NCBI RefSeq assembly: GCF_013368755.1
Contig: NC_049561.1
Span: forward strand, 5,022,001 to 5,086,000
DNA from: Talaromyces rugulosus
Lineage: Eukaryota > Ascomycota > Eurotiomycetes > Eurotiales > Trichocomaceae
Direction: 5' to 3'
DNA: 64,000 nt
Shown: positions 58,987-64,000 of the stretch, in pieces
Layout: each line of letters begins with the position of its first letter
How positions within the stretch are numbered: position 1 is the first letter of the stretch
Made by a program: the position numbers and the translations under genes
Notes under the pieces: generated by a model
Databases searched by the model: none
What the model was told of the DNA's origin: nothing
The model's input: the letters and a program-made list of their open reading frames with translations, nothing else

Positions 58987-61900
58987 TCAATAGGGCATCC
59001 AATTTTCAAACCCAGATGGTTGCCATTCTTGTCCTGGGTAAGCTGTGCTGGACATGACGACCTCTTCTGAACTGTCGTCTCGAGGCACAGGCAGCTCGAC
59101 AGGGACAACGTTTTTCGTTATTACAGTTCGATCATCGTAATACTGGTCGCGCTCTCTATGTTGGGTGCTCTCCGGTTGATTCACGCCTATTTGACTCGCG
59201 TTCAGAGAAGGTGTGTTTTGGTGCTGTTGCGGTATATGCAGCGCCAAAGGGTTGCGTGACGAAACTTGATCGTGAGTAGAAGAATTGGTTACCGACTGGA
59301 TAGTAGTACCTGGCTGGCGCACCCCCAAACCTGGATTTGAAATTCTTGGAAGTTCGTCTAGAGGTTCAGGTTGGATAGAGTTTCTAGGAGATAGTTGAGT
59401 TCTGTCCATTCCATCAGGCAGAATAATTGGGAACGGAGTTGACTGATCACCAATGCGAGAGGTCTCAGTAACTGCGTGAAACTTGCCCAAATGATAAATT
59501 GGATCGGTGTAGTTAACGTTATGATTAAGGCGATTTCCCGGTCGAATCGGTTGCGATCGAGGGCTGCGAGAGCGTAGGCGCAAATCCTGTGCTCGGTTCC
59601 GCCTGGGTTCTGTTGGGGGGGAAGATGCATCATGCCATGCCGTTGACCCAGATCCACTAACAGGAGAACCAATAGAATATGAATGGCTAGACCCAGAATG
59701 CCGTTCCGGGCTATAAAATGTATACGCAGTTTTGGCTGGATATTGCTGGTCATTAGTCTGCTGATGGGTACCAACAGTGTCAGGATGCAGTGGGTATTCT
59801 TGGTGTTGGAAAGCATCCGTAGGTGGTGAAGGATCGTAGTAACCGCCTGGAGGTGGCGGTAATCCCTTTCCATGGCCAGGCAAAGAAGCTTGCTGTGGTT
59901 GATGATGAGGAGCTGGATAAGAAGATGAGTGCTGATGGACATTCTGAGAAGAAGCCGTAGCTGTAGGAGGACCGTGTAGTGTGTGGGTTCTGTGCCATGT
60001 AGTATTAACTTGCTGGGTATCTCTAGGTGGAAGATCATTGAGTGAAGAGCGCTGTTTTCCTTCTTGTCCAGCGCGCTGGATGGGATTGGACCGATTGAAG
60101 AGACCCTGAGAGGTTAGACAGTGAAAAATAAAGTCCGGGTGTGAACATACAGAGATTTTATTAAAGGCCCCTTTCTTTCCCTCCGCCTTCTTATCTGACT
60201 TCTTTGATTTGTCGGTCGCCTTTCTTTCAGCGAGCTCTTCTGCTGCTGGGGTATCAATGGAAATCCCCCGAGATCGTTTTCCAACAAATTTGATCTTGTT
60301 CTTGAACGGCACTGAGACTTTGAGAGAGTTTGCCGATGTAGCCGATGCAGCCTCACTTTCTCGATGTAAAGGAGATGGCTCTGCACGTAGGTCGTTTCGC
60401 GATAAGGCTGCTTCAACTGCCATGCTATCACCACTTCCGAAACTATCTTCTTCACGTCTTCCTGGCCCAAAGAGGTTGCTGCTGCCTGTACTTAGTGTAT
60501 TGTTGGTAGCAGGACCAGGTTGGGCTCCTCTGGAAAAACGACCATTTGTCCACCGCGATTTACTAGATTGAGATATTGGGTTTTCCTGTTCTTTCATTTT
60601 TTGCATCCGGCTGTCTGAGTCGAAAGCAACCGGCTGTTTGGATCTGGATGAACGAGGTTCCGGAGAAATTGTTAATCGATGACCGTTGGGGTTTGTGACC
60701 GCATTACTCAAAGAGGAGACAGATGAGTTATATGAATCACGATGAGCATGGGACCCTGACAATCGATCTTCTCTCCGCGCAGGCGCCGAATTCGGCGGGT
60801 GTGAACGAAGAGGCTGGTATTGGGGAGGGTCCTGCCGAGTCGGTCCGTATTCGCCAGGTCCGTATTCGCCACGAGGGCCGGGGGGTTCTTTCTGTGAAGA
60901 ATGATCTAGGGATATCCTTTCATCTACCGTTGCGTGCTTGTCATCTGCTCCATACGGCGCCTTTGGGTCATCAAATGGTGGAGGTGGTTCATCGCATGCC
61001 TCCTCTCCCAGCGTCTCCGGAACTTGTGACGACATATTCTGCTCCTGAGACGAATCGACCAACCTTGGCTTTCCGTACCCAGTGACGAGCATCGCCTCGG
61101 CTATGGCATTCCTATCGCTCTCAAATGAAAATCTCGAATATCTTTTAGTGCTCTCGGCGCTTTGTGAGACACGTCTCTCCTGAGGCAAGCGTGATAATCT
61201 CATGACAGAAATCGGCTGTGACGACTGCTGACGAGGTGCGGAGGTGCGACGAGGCCGTTGAATCGCCGCAGACTTTTCTGTGTCTTCGTCAAAACCTGAT
61301 CCTCCCAGCTTTTCTTCTAAAATGGCGTCCAAATCTTTATCTTCGTCCACGGACAAAGCGGAAACCTTGGATCCTGTTGGGGATGGATCTCTGAGCTGGG
61401 GGTAGAGGCCATCTTCGTCAAATTTCTCCCGAATGCGGTCCATTTCATCCTTTGACATATCGGAGACCTGAGAATCCGAGGATGGTCTGCGATCATTGGA
61501 TTGGCTTTGTACTTGCTTCATATCTGGCAGTGGAGGCGAGACAGGGCTTTGTACATTCTTTTCGCGGCTCGCCACTTTGCCAAGGTTAGGATTCGAAACA
61601 GACTGGGTTGCTTCGCTATTTGTTTGATCTGTAGAATTGGTTCTATAGAACCTTGAAATATGGTGAGGAGCGGAGGGAAACTCCCTGGAAACTTCTAATG
61701 ATGAACCACGGGGCGCTACCGGTGGGTCCGCGTCAATCGTGTCTTCCGAAAATCGTATTGACGTTTCTCCGAGCATAGGGCTCAGCGACCTCGGAGAAAC
61801 AGCATCTGACACAGCAGATACGGATTTCTGGTTAATATCATGGGACAGGCTGGAAACATCACTCAACGATGTACCGGTCGCTACGTCCGGTGCAGTCAGC

Positions 61901-64000
61901 TGCCTTTGCAGCGAGTCTGTTACGCCAACTGTGTTGAGTCGATAATTATCAGCCCCAAGGAAACCACTGCCCTGCACAGCTGAGTGCATGTCCTGGCCCT
62001 CCTTGTGACTGTTGTCATCAACAATTGATAGCGTACCTCTCCGAGGTGAAGGATGGCTGTGAGCCGAATACAAATCCGCTGAGTCATGTACATTTCCAGC
62101 GTTTTCGTCCATATTGAATTGCATCATTGCCCGCCTGAGAGAGCTGCTACTGCCAGGTCGTGAAATTGGAGATTCCTCTTCTGGGAGGGATTTCAGCGGT
62201 TGATTCCCCCAATCAAGAGAAACCGCACGTAGTTCTGGCGAAATTTGGCTATCATCTACCGAGGGACTTGTGAAAGACCGGCTTCCATTGAACTTGAATG
62301 AAGGAATTCGAGGGACTGGCTGAAGCGAATACCGTGAACTTGCTGATGGACTGGGTGGGGGGTTTGATTTAACACTGGCAAGATCTATATCCGATGACAG
62401 GGTGTCGTTGCTCAGCTGCAGACTTCGCCGCCGACCACCGAATATGGAAGATTTTCCCTACAAAAGAAAGTCGAATTAGAGTCATGAAAGTTCGAGCATT
62501 AAGAGTAGCTGTAGGTACGAATACATGCGCTCCTTCCCAATCACTTCGGACAATTTCGAATTTACGCCGGGATAGAACGAGACCGGCATTAAAAATGGGA
62601 AAAGTATTGGAAGGGGATATATTGACATTACTGGCCATAGGCCACAAAGATAGCAATGACTAAGTCGCACAGTGCAAAATGAAAGGGAAGAACAGCAAAA
62701 AACGGGAAGGATGAAAGAGGAAAAAAAAAGAAGAAAAAATCAATCTACCTTGTCAGCACCACCTCTCAGCTTGCTCTTGCCTTTGGCGAAAAGTCCACGT
62801 GCTGCTCCGCCAGCCTTTCCACCAAAAACACCAGCGCTGTGCAGTAAATCCTTTCCTTTAGCTTCAACGTTTTGCCTATTCATGACACCAGTTAGGGGAG
62901 AACCAGACGATCGCCGGACATGGCTGGGGGAATACCCTAATTGGGAGGAGCCTTCGTGAGACGAAGGTAAAGACAAGTTTCCAAGAGATGATAATTTCGG
63001 GAATTTATTCTTCGGGGGCAGAACACCCGTTGGTGCACCTCCTGGAAGTCGACCATTTGCTCGAATCAAATCCGCATGTTCAGGAAGAGATTCACTGGAA
63101 CGGCGAATCCAATCTTCCAGGCCGTTATCGATACGAGCGAACTGTTCCCGAGTATCTTTAAAGACTCGGATTTTTTCGTTCCCAGACGGGATTTCCATGA
63201 TCTTGCGAAAACTTGGTAGTGAGGCTTCGGTGCCAGCTGGCTGAGTGGGTTCCCGATGGACTGCACTTGGAGCTGGAGAGTCAAGCGACGGAGATGCTGA
63301 TAAAGCTGAGGGGTCAACCTCCTGTAGAGGAGCCAAGAAATTCTCTTCCGCGGGCTCTACAACTTCCGGGGCTATGTCTTCTGGACGTTGAATTGTTTCG
63401 TTCGCAATGGTAGAATACCGGGGTAAACCAGGCTCGTCGAACACATCACCTCCATCGCCCATGGTAGGATCACGAGCGGGATCATTTGAAAATCCAGAGG
63501 GTGACGTGACAAGAGCACTCTTCGAGATAGATGGATCTTCAGCGATTGATGGGGAATGAGCAGATGGAATACTGGCTGCTTGTTCTGATTGCTCCACCAA
63601 AATGTCCCCTTCGTCTGAGTCATCGCTAGCTTCCCATGAAAATCTCTTTTTAAGGCCAGAACGAGACTTGCTGACCGCGGACGATGGTTCCGGCTGCCTG
63701 TCGGAGCTTTCAGCTGCCCCGGCGGGGTTTATTGTTAGACTGAGAGGCTCTGCTGCATCTGCAGGACCGGCGGTGGGTTTTGGCTGAAGCGGGTTGGTGA
63801 GAGGAATTCCTTTGTGATCATTCAAGTAACCATCGTATCCATACTGAGGCTGTTGATAATCAGCGTTATTAGTCTGGGAAGGGTCCCCAATAGCGGTAGG
63901 ATCAGGACTGAGAGATCGCATAATTTCTTTCCGTAGACGGTCACTCTCCATATCCTGCGGCGAAGTTTCAGTGCTCGTAGACGGTGTTATCTGAGGGACG
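58987..64000 (-). CDS. very large, intrinsically disordered fungal protein (5' partial)
   Basis: The frame is open through the right edge of the window, so the N-terminus is missing; an internal ATG lies at 63951. Exons here: >64000-62749, 62457-60151 and 60105-58987, in phase, at least about 1550 residues. The sequence is dominated by Ser, Pro, Gln and charged residues. A short ordered-looking part at 63050-63220 encodes FRKIMEIPSGNEKIRVFKDT and a following amphipathic helix, and another stretch near 62755-62850 is Gly/Lys-rich (GVFGGKAGGAARGLFAKGKS). A basic Lys-rich block occurs just before the last intron. The 291-nt intron (62458-62748) is unusually long for this genome; the 45-nt intron (60106-60150) is a multiple of three. 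I cannot name a family; a cortical or trafficking scaffold would fit the composition, but that is a guess. Confidence 0.75.

Noticed and set aside
59358..60038. 226-codon minus-strand ORF in another frame
   Set aside because: Out-of-frame shadow of the disordered protein exon.

Overview
This is a 64-kb piece of a filamentous ascomycete genome, most likely from the Eurotiales (Aspergillus/Penicillium group). The evidence is short spliceosomal introns (about 43-75 nt, GT..AG, CTAAC-type branch points), fungal-only protein families (Zn2Cys6 regulators, PalI, TOK-type K+ channel, NACHT-ankyrin NLR, NRPS-like A-T-R reductase) and long A+T-rich intergenic tracts. I rebuilt exon structures by hand from splice signals and reading-frame continuity; most multi-exon models close with consistent phase. 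I saw no tRNA, rRNA, CRISPR array or intact transposon. All family assignments come from reading motifs, with no database search.

Layout. 1-3.6 kb: the 3' end of a Zn2Cys6 regulator, then a peroxisomal D-amino-acid oxidase. 3.6-8.2 kb: a gene-poor A+T-rich tract. 8.2-19.7 kb: an immunity-like locus with three genes: a conserved unknown ORF interrupted by an in-frame TGA; a giant NLR-type protein (hydrolase-like, NACHT, ankyrin array, SPRY); and, divergent from it, an ankyrin/subtilisin (S8) protein with a one-base frameshift. 20.5-29.8 kb: a Dal5-type MFS permease, a flavin aromatic hydroxylase, a secreted carboxymuconate-cyclase-like propeller and an alpha/beta hydrolase. 31.8-43.5 kb: GH105 glycosidase, two SDR enzymes (one membrane-anchored, one mannitol-dehydrogenase-like), a 203-residue unknown, palI of the ambient-pH pathway, and a DUF1993 protein.

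46.6-53.0 kb: an NRPS-like adenylation-thiolation-reductase enzyme followed in tandem by a Zn2Cys6 regulator, a plausible small-molecule locus. 53.5-57.8 kb: a small Ser/Thr-rich single-pass membrane protein and a two-pore TOK K+ channel, divergently arranged. 59-64 kb: a very large disordered protein running off the right edge.

Most notable non-coding signals: the palindrome CTCGG-N2-CCGAG occurs twice upstream of the flavin hydroxylase and once upstream of the NRPS-linked regulator, at nearly the same distance from the start codon. The 10-bp palindrome ATCAATTGAT occurs five times in intergenic DNA, three of them within 725 bp. A CGG-N13-CCG inverted repeat lies upstream of the amino-acid oxidase.
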